A stretch of DNA of 11,013 nucleotides from Deltaproteobacteria bacterium (GTDB lineage: Bacteria; Desulfobacterota_B; Binatia; UBA9968): contig VBKY01000196.1 of the NCBI GenBank assembly GCA_005879255.1, forward strand, positions 1-11,013, read 5' to 3'. The notes beneath the pieces are model-generated. The model made no database searches and had not been told where the DNA came from. It saw only the letters and a program-made list of their open reading frames with translations. The position numbers and the translations under genes were made by a program. Below are positions 1 to 6,589 of the stretch, one piece after another (position 1 is the stretch's first letter; each line of letters opens with the position of its first letter).

Positions 1-2
1 GG

Positions 3-1715
3 CTGAGTCTCAGCAGTCTGGTCTTGATCCTGGCGGTTGTGATTACGCTATGGCTCCTGCTTGTTCCCATGCTGTTACTCGTCTTGAACAGCATCAGGAC
101 CGGCCCTCCGTCTTCTCTCGCGGGGCCGTGGACCTTGCGCAACTACTACGTCCTGTTCAGCAACCCGTTCTTTCATACGGCCCTCGTCAATACGGTGATT
201 ATATCGGTGATCTCGACGCTGGGCGGACTTGTTGTTGCGGTCCTGTTCGCTTGGCTCATCGAGCGCACCGATATGCCATTCCGGACGCTGGCCTGGATCG
301 CGGTTCTTCTGCCGCTTGCCATACCGGGCGTTCTCTTCGCGCTTTCGTGGATGCTCTTGCTCGCGCCCAGGATGGGGCTAATCAATATTGCGCTGCGAGG
401 ATTGATTTCGCTTTTCGGCTTCTCCCTCGACGACGGACCCTTAAACATCCAATCCCTGTGGGGAATCATCTTCCTCAGTTGGATGCGAGGCGTAAGCACC
501 ATCTTTCTCATGATTGTCGGCGCCTTCCGTCTGATGGATCCCGCTTTGGAAGAAGCGGCGCGACTGTCGGGAGCCGCTCCCAAAGACGTATTGCGTAGAA
601 TCACTCTGCCCCTGCTGATGCCCGCGCTGGCGGCTGCGACGATTTACTCCTTCGTCTCTCATCTCGAATCCTTTGAGGCGCCGCTTACGGTCGGCCTGGC
701 CGCCGGCATCTTTGTGCTGAGCACGCTTATCTATTTTACCGCGCGCTATCATTTTCCGGTCGACTATGGTCTTAGCGCGGCGTACGCGATCTTTTTCATG
801 ACGATCATGACCGTGTTGTCTTACTTCTACGTACGGATGATCCGCAAAGGAGAACGCTTTGCGGTGATCCGTGGACGCGGATTTCATCCCATTCGCTATC
901 GTTTGGGACGCTGGCGCTATCCGGCTCTGGCCTTATTCGCCGTCTATTTTTTTCTCACCCTTGTCTGTCCGCTGTTGGTGTTGGTTTGGGCCTCCATCGT
1001 TCCGTATTACGTCGTCCCGTCGATGGAGGCGATGAAAATGATTTCCTTCGAGCACTATATCAACGTCGCCACGACTCCCAGATTCTTCCACGATACGATC
1101 AATACCGTGGTGATGGCGATTGGCGCCGGCATCGTGACCATGTTGATCGCGCTGCTGATTTCCTGGCTGGTCGTTCGCCTCAAGCATCGCGCCGGTCTCA
1201 TGCTCGACAGCCTGACCTTTATTTCCTACGCGGTTCCCGGAGTCGTCATCGCATTAGCGATGATTTTTGTTTACCTGCAACCGGCTCTGCGGCCCCTGGG
1301 AATTTACGGGTCGATCTGGATCATTGTTTTGGGCCTCGCGACCCAGTACCTAGCCTTCGCGACGCGCACGACCAACGCCGGTCTCCTCCAGATCCATCAG
1401 GAATTGGAAGAGGCCGGCTCTGTTTCCGGAGCCGGTCGTCTGCGCATCATCTGGAAGATCACGACGCCGCTATTAATGCCCTCGCTGGTTGCCGGCTGGA
1501 TCTGGGTGGTCGCGCACTCTCTGCGCACTTTTTCGGTGCCACTCGTGCTCGCCAGCGAGAACAACGAGGTACTTTCCGTCTGGATATGGATCTATTGGCA
1601 GGCGGGAAGGATTCCCGAAGCCGCAGCGATCGGAGTGATGCTGATCCTGCTAACCGCCCTCATGGGACTGGCAGCAAGAAAGTTTGTGGGAGAGTCTTTG
1701 TCAGGCATGCGCTAG
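3..1715 (+). CDS. ABC transporter permease, fused two-domain type (ferric-iron FbpB/SfuB-like), 5' partial
   Basis: Inner-membrane permease that would form the channel for a substrate handed over by a periplasmic binding protein and driven by a separate ATPase. The frame stays open to the window edge. The first possible start inside is a TTG at 24 with no ribosome site, so the true start is probably just upstream; 563 codons follow that TTG. Many hydrophobic segments form two similar halves, each with the cytoplasmic EAA loop that contacts the ATPase. Counting from the TTG, these begin at about residue 176 (EEAARLSGAAP...LPLLMP) and residue 462 (EEAGSVSGAG...TPLLMP). Two fused permease domains of about 560 residues match the FbpB/SfuB iron(III) family; the substrate itself is inferred and could also be a phosphonate or other anion. 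The cognate binding protein and ATPase are not in the window and may lie upstream. The next gene is convergent, so this is the last gene of its transcription unit. Confidence 0.9.
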   Translation: MSLSSLVLILAVVITLWLLLVPMLLLVLNSIRTGPPSSLAGPWTLRNYYVLFSNPFFHTALVNTVIISVISTLGGLVVAVLFAWLIERTDMPFRTLAWIAVLLPLAIPGVLFALSWMLLLAPRMGLINIALRGLISLFGFSLDDGPLNIQSLWGIIFLSWMRGVSTIFLMIVGAFRLMDPALEEAARLSGAAPKDVLRRITLPLLMPALAAATIYSFVSHLESFEAPLTVGLAAGIFVLSTLIYFTARYHFPVDYGLSAAYAIFFMTIMTVLSYFYVRMIRKGERFAVIRGRGFHPIRYRLGRWRYPALALFAVYFFLTLVCPLLVLVWASIVPYYVVPSMEAMKMISFEHYINVATTPRFFHDTINTVVMAIGAGIVTMLIALLISWLVVRLKHRAGLMLDSLTFISYAVPGVVIALAMIFVYLQPALRPLGIYGSIWIIVLGLATQYLAFATRTTNAGLLQIHQELEEAGSVSGAGRLRIIWKITTPLLMPSLVAGWIWVVAHSLRTFSVPLVLASENNEVLSVWIWIYWQAGRIPEAAAIGVMLILLTALMGLAARKFVGESLSGMR

Positions 1716-1763
1716 TGGACAGTTTCTAAGGAGAAGAGGTCAGAGAAGGGAGAAGGGAAGGAG

Positions 1764-1816
1764 TCAGACTTTTATTTCATACTTTCTTCTAAGATAGTCA
1801 TGATATAAAAGTCTGA
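1764..1816. terminator. Long AT-rich hairpin between convergent genes (possible bidirectional terminator or MITE-like element)
   Basis: A perfect 12-nt inverted repeat, tcagacttttat at 1764-1775 and ataaaagtctga at 1805-1816, continues inward with a few mismatches and one bulge (1777-1783 with 1796-1803, 1785-1786 with 1793-1794). Almost the whole 53 nt can therefore fold. It lies 49 nt after the permease stop and 42 nt after the stop of the minus-strand binding protein, the position expected of a bidirectional terminator. The outer gtcagac/gtctgag ends resemble the gtctgac ends near the transposase relics elsewhere in the window, so it may instead be a small non-autonomous mobile element. 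Confidence 0.55.
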
Positions 1817-1857
1817 GCCCACACACCTAAAAGCGACCCGCATGTTCCAGCTGCGCT

Positions 1858-2934
1858 TTACCTTTGTGGCAACGGGTCGGGGCCGGTGAGCTTTTTGAAT
1901 AGCTCTACGGCTTCGCGGTCGCGGGGCATGTCTTTGATCGTTCGCTCCAGCTCCTCCGGCATTTGCGGTTCGGCCTTTAGGCCGGTGAGCTTTGTATACT
2001 CCTTGAAAAACTCGGGGTCTCTATAGGTTTTGCGCATCGCTTCCTGCAGGATATGGACCCGGTCTTTAGGCGTGCCAGGAGGCAGGATAAATGGGTTTCC
2101 GCTGCCGACGAAGGTCCGGTACATCGCAACAAGTTTCCGGTCCATGGCCGACCTGGCAAAGCTCTCGATGTCAGAGAGTTCGGCAAAGCGGGGATGGGTG
2201 TGTTTCCGTCCCTTCGGAATCTCGATGATGCCGTGGAAGTCCATCAGACCTTTATCGACCCATTGAGGTTTCTCGTGCAGGAGATTGTCCGCGACGGTTG
2301 TCCTGGCGTCTATCTCGCCCTGCTCGATAGCGATATCGAGTTCGGGTGAGTTGTATCCGGTGACGAATCTGGGTTGTTTCAGCCCGATCAGGTACCCAAA
2401 CATTCGGCCGGAGATGTAGATCAAGTGGCCCACTGACTGGGAGCCGATTCTCATACCTGAAGCCGCGCGGAGCTTCTCCAGACTGTCGACGCCCGCCTCC
2501 CTGCGCGAAATAAAAACATGATAGCCGCCGCTGTAGCTGGTTCCCAGATAACTCACTTTATCGATGTCATAGAGAACCCCACTCTCTCCGAGAATGGGTT
2601 GCATCACGAATGGCGTCGACATACGGCCGATGGTCAGGCCGTCCGGGCGGACCGATTTATAAAGGTGGTTTGCCGCCTTCCGCCCGCCGCCGCCGTCCAT
2701 GTACTGCATCACAATAGTGGGATTGCCCGGAATATACTTCTGGAGAAAAGGAAGAACGGCTTTGGTCCGCATGCTCCCGACTCCGCCTGGCGCGCTACTC
2801 TCAAGGATGGTAACGGTTTTCCCCTGGAAGAAAGCAGTTTGCGGAAAAGCGACGCGGCCTATGAAGAGACCGAGCAGCAGCGCGCCAAGAGAGATTTGGA
2901 AAAGCACCACCGACTTGGACCTGTCGCGTCTCAT
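1858..2934 (-). CDS. Tripartite tricarboxylate transporter substrate-binding protein (TctC/Bug family)
   Basis: Periplasmic solute receptor of the TctC/Bug family (PF03401 type), which binds carboxylates or related small acids and delivers them to a TctA/TctB-like membrane pair. It has 358 residues from the ATG at 2934. The N-terminus is basic, then one hydrophobic segment (about residues 9-30), then the family opening FFQGKTVTILESSAPGG. The segment PGNPTIVMQYMDGGGGRKAAN fits the family's ligand-loop region, and length is close to the usual 320-360. An in-frame GTG at 2940 is possible, but a G-rich ribosome site (2940-2944) is correctly spaced only for the ATG. No TctA or TctB gene is adjacent, so this is an orphan receptor, which is common where the family is expanded. 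It is on the same strand as the next binding protein, but a gap of about 250 nt makes an operon uncertain. The ligand cannot be told from sequence. Confidence 0.85.
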   Translation of the reverse strand: MRRDRSKSVVLFQISLGALLLGLFIGRVAFPQTAFFQGKTVTILESSAPGGVGSMRTKAVLPFLQKYIPGNPTIVMQYMDGGGGRKAANHLYKSVRPDGLTIGRMSTPFVMQPILGESGVLYDIDKVSYLGTSYSGGYHVFISRREAGVDSLEKLRAASGMRIGSQSVGHLIYISGRMFGYLIGLKQPRFVTGYNSPELDIAIEQGEIDARTTVADNLLHEKPQWVDKGLMDFHGIIEIPKGRKHTHPRFAELSDIESFARSAMDRKLVAMYRTFVGSGNPFILPPGTPKDRVHILQEAMRKTYRDPEFFKEYTKLTGLKAEPQMPEELERTIKDMPRDREAVELFKKLTGPDPLPQR

Positions 2935-2944
2935 CTGCACCCCC

Positions 2945-2972
2945 GTAATATGAGAACTCCGGGTTTCGTCAA
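2945..2972 (-). promoter_or_regulatory. Candidate sigma70-type promoter close to the TctC-like gene
   Basis: On the minus strand TTGACG (2972-2967) is followed after 16 nt by TATTAC (2950-2945). Transcription would begin around 2938, only a few bases before the ATG at 2934, giving an almost leaderless message. A second TTGACA box (3047-3042) lies further upstream with weaker -10 candidates near 3026-3019. Pattern match by eye only. Confidence 0.35.
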
Positions 2973-3085
2973 CTCTCTTCCCGTGATCCTTCCCGTTAAA
3001 CCGCTATGACTCGAAGGCCGATTAACACCTCTGAAAAGTCGTGTCAATGCAGCATGATCGGAAAACCCTTAATGATATCAAAACT

Positions 3086-3137
3086 TTTCCGCTCGTCCTG
3101 AGCCAGTCAAAGGACTCCGAGAGAGTTTTTCAACAGC
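3086..3137. repeat. Degenerate dispersed palindromic repeat
   Basis: The stretch around gctcgtcctgagccagtcaa followed by aggac and gagagtttttcaac resembles the widespread intergenic palindrome of the form cgttcgtcctgagcttgtcg aaggacgaacg, recalled from many bacterial genomes. Here the inner arms cgtcct and aggac still pair, but the outer arms have decayed. It lies in the gap between the two binding-protein genes. Confidence 0.35.
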
Positions 3138-3158
3138 TGATCCTCGCACGACCCTAAC

Positions 3159-3177
3159 TTCGCTGCGCAACAGCGAA
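3159..3177 (-). terminator. Hairpin just after the NMT1-like binding-protein gene
   Basis: Perfect 7-bp stem (ttcgctg / cagcgaa) with a 5-nt loop, 11 nt past the stop codon of the minus-strand gene. The position suits a terminator, but no run of T follows on the minus strand, so it is at best a weak or Rho-assisted site. Confidence 0.4.
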
Positions 3178-3188
3178 TCGGAGCGCGG

Positions 3189-4196
3189 CTATTTCACGCC
3201 GTAAGCGCTGTAAAGCTGGTCGATGAAGCCGCTGCGATCGAGCTCCTGAATAAGTTTTGCGTTGATGAGACTCTCGGCTTTAAGATCGGCCACCGCGGGA
3301 TTGCGCTGTTTCATCAGACGCTGCACGTTGCTAAGACCTTCCATGGAGGGATAAGGTTTTCGGTCCGTGGCACGAAGCAGATCTTGGTAGCCTTGCTCGG
3401 CAAGCGCCGGGTTAGACACTTTCAGGCGTCGCACGATGGTTTCGATCACCGTGGGCTTCATCCGCGGGCTCAGCGCGTAGGCGACTCCTTCCAACCACGC
3501 CTTCAAGGCGTTTCTCGCCGCGTCCGGTTGCTGGATCAGGTAACTCGCGCGCACGACAATCCCGTTGCTGACGAACGGAATGTTGGTTTTCGATAGCTCT
3601 ACCAGGGTCGGAAATCCGCGCTGCTTCAAATCGCTGCTGAAAGCGCTATCGACGACGGTCGCGTCGATGGATCCCTTCTCCAACGCTTGGCTGAGCATCG
3701 TTTGATCACCGGCGGCGACGACCTGGATGTCGTCGCGACGAGAATCAAGTCCCAGGTGTTCCAGTCCGAGCATCGCCGCCATCCAGATGGTCCCGCCGAT
3801 GACTTGCACGCCGATACGTTTGCCGCGCAAATCTTTGGGATTCTTGACGTTCGGTCTGACTACCAGATCGAAGGGGATACGGCTTGTGAACGTGCCGATA
3901 ACGCGCAAGTCCAAACCGCCGGCCGCCGCGCCTAGAGCCGCAGTGCCGCCGCTGTTGGCGAGATGCACTTGTCCGCTCGCCATACTGGCGATCATAACGG
4001 GAGAGCCGGGCATGTAGACTTGCTGAACGTTCACGCCAAACTTGGTAAAGAAGCCTTTTTCTTGCGCGATCCAAAGCGGGCTAACCCGGGCGCTGATATT
4101 CGCGTAACCGATGACTATTTCCGACGCCGCCAAGAGGAGTCCGGGCGTGAGAACAACGCCAAGCATAAAAGTTACTGTGAGGATGAATTTTTTCAT
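3189..4196 (-). CDS. ABC transporter substrate-binding protein, NMT1/SsuA-like
   Basis: Periplasmic binding protein of the NMT1/THI5/SsuA/TauA-like class (PF09084/PF13379 type), which feeds sulfonates, nitrate-like ions, pyrimidine precursors or aromatic acids to an ABC importer. It has 335 residues from the ATG at 4196, which has a clear GGAGAGG ribosome site 9 nt upstream. The frame is open a further 20 codons, but that start lacks such a site. A signal peptide (MKKFILTVTFMLGV...LLLAAS) ends near residue 25. The mature start IVIGYANISARVSPLWIAQE and the segments KGFFTKFGVNV, MASGQVHLANSG and DLRGKRIGVQ are typical of the fold, where the ligand is held between two lobes. No permease or ATPase of this type is adjacent. 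The head of this gene is repeated at 6070-6292 and its leader again at 8061-8155, so the family has been duplicated locally. Ligand unknown. Confidence 0.88.
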   Translation of the reverse strand: MKKFILTVTFMLGVVLTPGLLLAASEIVIGYANISARVSPLWIAQEKGFFTKFGVNVQQVYMPGSPVMIASMASGQVHLANSGGTAALGAAAGGLDLRVIGTFTSRIPFDLVVRPNVKNPKDLRGKRIGVQVIGGTIWMAAMLGLEHLGLDSRRDDIQVVAAGDQTMLSQALEKGSIDATVVDSAFSSDLKQRGFPTLVELSKTNIPFVSNGIVVRASYLIQQPDAARNALKAWLEGVAYALSPRMKPTVIETIVRRLKVSNPALAEQGYQDLLRATDRKPYPSMEGLSNVQRLMKQRNPAVADLKAESLINAKLIQELDRSGFIDQLYSAYGVK

Positions 4197-4284
4197 CGCG
4201 AGCAACCCTCTCCGATTTGCTGAGATTGAAAAAGCCGTTGACAATTCGTTTACCATACCTTGCGGGCAGTGGAGAAGACGAATG
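4197..4284 (-). repeat. Binding-protein leader repeat, copy 1
   Basis: Leader of the intact NMT1-like gene, closely repeated at 6206-6292 and 8061-8134 in the same orientation. The most constant parts on the plus strand are cgatttgctga, aaaagc[c/t]gttgac and the block gcagtggagaagacgaatg. Copy 1 contains the ribosome site for the gene at 4196. The shared region continues into coding sequence as far as about 4060 in copies 1 and 2. Confidence 0.75.
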
Positions 4285-4357
4285 CCAAAAATGCTGCTGC
4301 GGCTTTAGCAGGAAACGAAAGTAATTGTATAGCGTAGATTGATAAGAGTGTTACCCC

Positions 4358-4385
4358 TTGCTTCGTACTTGCGGCTCGGTAAAAT
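4358..4385 (+). promoter_or_regulatory. Candidate promoter for the response-regulator gene
   Basis: TTGCTT (4358-4363), a 16-nt spacer, then TAAAAT (4380-4385). Transcription would start near 4392, the GTG start codon itself, which fits the absence of a convincing ribosome site and suggests a leaderless message. Read by eye. Confidence 0.4.
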
Positions 4386-4391
4386 CAAAGA

Positions 4392-4916
4392 GTGATTCTT
4401 CTGGTTGATGACGATGAGGGAGTGCGGTATGCGCTCGCTCGGATTCTCCGAAACGCAGGCTATGAGGTTAAGGAAGCCGGCGATGGAACCGAAGCGCTAG
4501 CGCTACTTCAGAAGTCACACTTCGATCTCGTCATCACGGACGTACGAATGCCCGCTGAAAGTGGCCTTGTTCTAGCTACCCATATTCACGTCAAATGGCC
4601 GGATAAGCCTGTAATACTCATGTCCGGTTATCTCTCAGAAGATGCCGGAAAATATATTTCCCAGGGATTGGCTGTGTTTATTCATAAGCCCGTCCATCCA
4701 TCGATTTTAATTGCGCAGGTTAAACGACTGCTCAATCCATCCCTTGGACACAGCAGCATTCTTTGGCGGAAAAGCTATGACTCGACCGTTTGGCACCATT
4801 GCAGCAACTGCTCCACTTGGCCGACGAGCGACTACGAAGAGCGTAATACCATCGCGCCGGACAACGAGGTTTGTAACGAGTGTGAAGCCAGGGAACTGGC
4901 TAATGACTGCCGGTAG
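4392..4916 (+). CDS. Single-receiver response regulator with Cys-rich (putative zinc-binding) C-terminal tail
   Basis: Two-component signalling protein of 174 residues. Residues 1-115 form a CheY-like receiver domain. The acidic cluster D6-D7-D8 would bind Mg2+, D50 in DLVITDVRMP is the phosphoacceptor, S78 (VILMSGY) is the switch hydroxyl, and K99 (IHKPV) the conserved lysine. All key residues are present, so phosphorylation is likely. There is no DNA-binding output domain. Residues 116-174 instead carry CSNC (C137, C140), a Trp-Pro-Thr segment, CNEC (C161, C164) and a final C173, a pattern suggesting a small zinc ribbon. Similar CxxC-WPT-CNEC tails occur, from memory, in small uncharacterised bacterial proteins. 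GTG start at 4392; the frame begins directly at the receiver's first strand, as expected. No histidine kinase is nearby, so it is an orphan. It is divergent from the NMT1-like gene, with 195 nt between them. Confidence 0.85.
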   Translation: MILLVDDDEGVRYALARILRNAGYEVKEAGDGTEALALLQKSHFDLVITDVRMPAESGLVLATHIHVKWPDKPVILMSGYLSEDAGKYISQGLAVFIHKPVHPSILIAQVKRLLNPSLGHSSILWRKSYDSTVWHHCSNCSTWPTSDYEERNTIAPDNEVCNECEARELANDCR

Positions 4917-4976
4917 CTCCTGCACTTCATCCGTTCAGCAACACACTAATACCCCACTACCGATAAGTTCTCCCGC

Positions 4977-5004
4977 TTGACACCGTGGTGAGGACACGTA
5001 AGCA
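4977..5004 (+). promoter_or_regulatory. Weak candidate promoter upstream of the GNAT gene
   Basis: A perfect TTGACA (4977-4982) is followed after 16 nt by TAAGCA (4999-5004), a poor -10 match. It lies about 110 nt before the acetyltransferase start. Suggestive only. Confidence 0.2.
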
Positions 5005-5116
5005 TTTCGGTTGTGCTGCGCGAGCCGCTCCTGGGAAAGCATATCCACGCCAACTTGGCCGCAGGCGGCTTGAGCACCAAGAAAACTGATTCAAACAAAC
5101 TGGACTGGAGTTTTTG

Positions 5117-5974
5117 ATGAACATCGGTTTCCGCGCTGGTAACTCTGACGATGCTGAGGCGTGCGGAACAATCTGCTACGAAGCGTTCAAGGCAATCGCA
5201 GATCAGCATAACTTTCCACCTGATTTCTGCGATCGGGAAACGGCGGTCGGCTTGTTGTCACAACTGCTCTCACGCGAGGATATTTACTCCGTGGTCGCCG
5301 AAAGTAGCGGTCGAGTCGTTGGCAGCAACTTCCTCTGGGAAAATACCCTGATTGCCGGCGTGGGCCCGATCACCGTTGATCCGCCCGTACAAAACTCAGC
5401 GCTCGGAAGACAATTGATGGAAGAGGTCATGCGGCGGGCACGCGATCGCCATTTTGTGGGAATCAGGTTAGTGCAGTCAGCTTATCATAGTCGCTCGCTG
5501 TCTCTATACACTAAGCTGGGCTTTGACACGCGAGAGCCACTTTCAAATCTTCAAGGTCTGCCCATCGGGCTAGAAATTCCCGGCCACGCCGTGCGTCGAG
5601 CCAACGAAGGTGACCTAGACGATTGCAACAAACTGTGCGTCAGAGTGCATGGGCACGACCGCGGACCGGACCTCCTCGAGGCAATCAAGCAAGGAACCGC
5701 AACGTTAGTCGAGCACGGCGGTCGGGTCACGGGTTACGCAACAATGGTCGGTTTTTTTGGGCATGCGATCGGCGATAATAACGAAGATCTGAAAGCGCTG
5801 ATCGGAGCGTCGACAAGTTTTCCCGGTCCCGGGTTCATGCTGCCGACACGTAACGGTGAACTTCTCCGTTGGTGCTTGGAGAAGGGGCTACGCATTGTTC
5901 AGCCAATGACGCTAATGAGCATAGGACTTTACAACGAACCCGCCGGCGCCTTTTTGCCTTCAGTCATTTATTGA
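5117..5974 (+). CDS. GNAT-family N-acetyltransferase, two tandem GNAT domains
   Basis: Likely cytoplasmic acyltransferase that moves an acetyl group from acetyl-CoA to an amine. 285 residues from ATG 5117, preceded by GGAG at 5107-5110 with 6-nt spacing; a TTG three bases upstream is less well placed. The N-terminal domain (about 1-145) shows the GNAT layout: an opening helix region (FRAGNSDDAEACGTIC), the strand VVAESSGRVVGS, then VGPITVDPPVQNSALGRQLM, where Q92 to G97/R98 forms the CoA pyrophosphate loop, and a late SLSLYTKLGF motif. The C-terminal half (about 155-285) begins again like a GNAT domain (HAVRRANEGDLDDCNKLC) but lacks a clear CoA loop, so it may be a degenerate partner domain. 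This N-active/C-degenerate layout occurs in several two-domain GNAT enzymes. The substrate is not predictable. Probably transcribed alone; debris follows downstream. Confidence 0.82.
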   Translation: MNIGFRAGNSDDAEACGTICYEAFKAIADQHNFPPDFCDRETAVGLLSQLLSREDIYSVVAESSGRVVGSNFLWENTLIAGVGPITVDPPVQNSALGRQLMEEVMRRARDRHFVGIRLVQSAYHSRSLSLYTKLGFDTREPLSNLQGLPIGLEIPGHAVRRANEGDLDDCNKLCVRVHGHDRGPDLLEAIKQGTATLVEHGGRVTGYATMVGFFGHAIGDNNEDLKALIGASTSFPGPGFMLPTRNGELLRWCLEKGLRIVQPMTLMSIGLYNEPAGAFLPSVIY

Positions 5975-6069
5975 ACGGCACCATGGCTCACTAAATCACG
6001 CGTTAGTCCAATCTTCTCTCCGAACGCCCGCGCTGGTCCGACCGCCTGGTGATCCGCTGTCGAACTTTG

Positions 6070-6205
6070 TCTTGCGATCCAAAGCGGGCTCACCCGGGCG
6101 CTGATATTCGCGTAACCGATGACGACTTCCGACGCCGCCAAGAGGAGTCCTGGCGTGAGGACAACGCCAAGCACGAAAGTTACCGTGAGGTTGAATTTTT
6201 GTCAT
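6070..6205 (-). pseudogene. Truncated, frameshifted copy of the NMT1-like binding-protein gene (5' end only)
   Basis: Matches the head of the intact gene (4060-4196) almost base for base. The protein pieces MLGVVLTPGLLLAASE and VIGYANISARVSPLWIA are shared; only E to V differs in the first strand. The ATG at 6205 is followed by a one-base insertion relative to the intact gene, which throws the signal peptide out of frame. Similarity stops near 6070, after only about 45 codons. Beyond it the frame runs on into unrelated residues (SSTADHQAVGPARAFGEK) and ends near 5968. A functional protein is very unlikely. Confidence 0.8.
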
Positions 6206-6292
6206 CATAAGCAAGCCTCATTCGATTTGCTGAGATCAAAAAAGCCGTTGACGATTCGTTTACCACCTTGCCGGCAGTGGAGAAGACGAATG
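6206..6292 (-). repeat. Binding-protein leader repeat, copy 2
   Basis: Second copy of the leader in front of the NMT1-like gene. It keeps cgatttgctgag, aaaaagccgttgac, gattcgtttacca and ggcagtggagaagacgaatg. It resembles copy 3 more than copy 1 in the sequence gaatggagt and in a purine-rich gtgaggg.gagaa stretch to its right, so the repeat unit of copies 2 and 3 is longer than that of copy 1. Confidence 0.75.
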
Positions 6293-6339
6293 GAGTCTGG
6301 CTTGGGTGTGAGGGGAGAAGGCTGTGCAGCCCGTTGGCA

Positions 6340-6428
6340 ACTCACCCGACGCTCTTGATTGCCGTTCCCGGGATGTCCTTCGATTTCGAAGCGGCGAATG
6401 CTTACGCAATTAAGGCAAGTCCGACACA
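6340..6428 (-). pseudogene. Possible N-terminal relic and 5' end of a RAYT (Y1) transposase element
   Basis: On the minus strand the stretch begins tgtgtcggacttgcct, the same end sequence (one mismatch in 16) as the 3' end of the transposase relic at 10131-10358. It then reads RRFEIEG and NQERR-like residues, which loosely recall the R-x-x-R-x-E-x-E-G start and following R-G-x-x-R-R of REP-associated transposases. The frame is decayed and the match is weak; the shared 16-nt end is the stronger evidence. Confidence 0.3.
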
Positions 6429-6465
6429 TAAGACCCCCATAACTTGCAACAAAAGATTTGCCCCG

Positions 6466-6545
6466 TTACCGTGATGCAAGTTGGTCGAGCGAGCCGAAGA
6501 CTGGAAGTGGTCGAGTGTTTATCGGGTTGTGCGAGAGGATAGACA
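6466..6545 (+). pseudogene. Internal fragment of a REP-associated tyrosine transposase (RAYT)
   Basis: The frame at 6478-6543 reads KLVERAEDWKWSSVYRVVRED. This is the signature that closes the Y1 catalytic domain in RAYT proteins (typically NPVRAGLV-RAEDW-WSSA/VY). The bases before it continue the motif (PVRDAS-like) only after a one-base shift, and there is no catalytic domain upstream. It is therefore a relic, sitting 45 nt before the amidohydrolase start. Confidence 0.65.
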
Positions 6546-6589
6546 CATTTCTGCTCTGAATTTTCCACAAGATCAGTTTGGAGGCGCAG

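Noticed and set aside
986..1729. A 247-codon plus-strand frame overlapping the permease.
   Set aside because: Arg/Asp-rich out-of-frame product; the permease frame with two EAA loops explains the region.
4197..4256. A 20-codon N-terminal extension of the NMT1-like protein from an ATG at 4256.
   Set aside because: It would place residues before a textbook signal peptide, and the strong GGAGAGG site fits the ATG at 4196.
5000..5116. A frame reading GHVSISVVLREPLLGKHIHAN just before the GNAT gene, recalling class II aldolase GHVS/GHIS motifs.
   Set aside because: It has no start, follows a stop codon, and only a few residues match; too short to support a pseudogene call.
6300..6375. Small perfect hairpins (ggctgtgcagcc and cttcgatttcgaag) next to leader copy 2.
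   Set aside because: Stems of 5-6 bp with 2-nt loops are expected by chance, and no gene end is near them.
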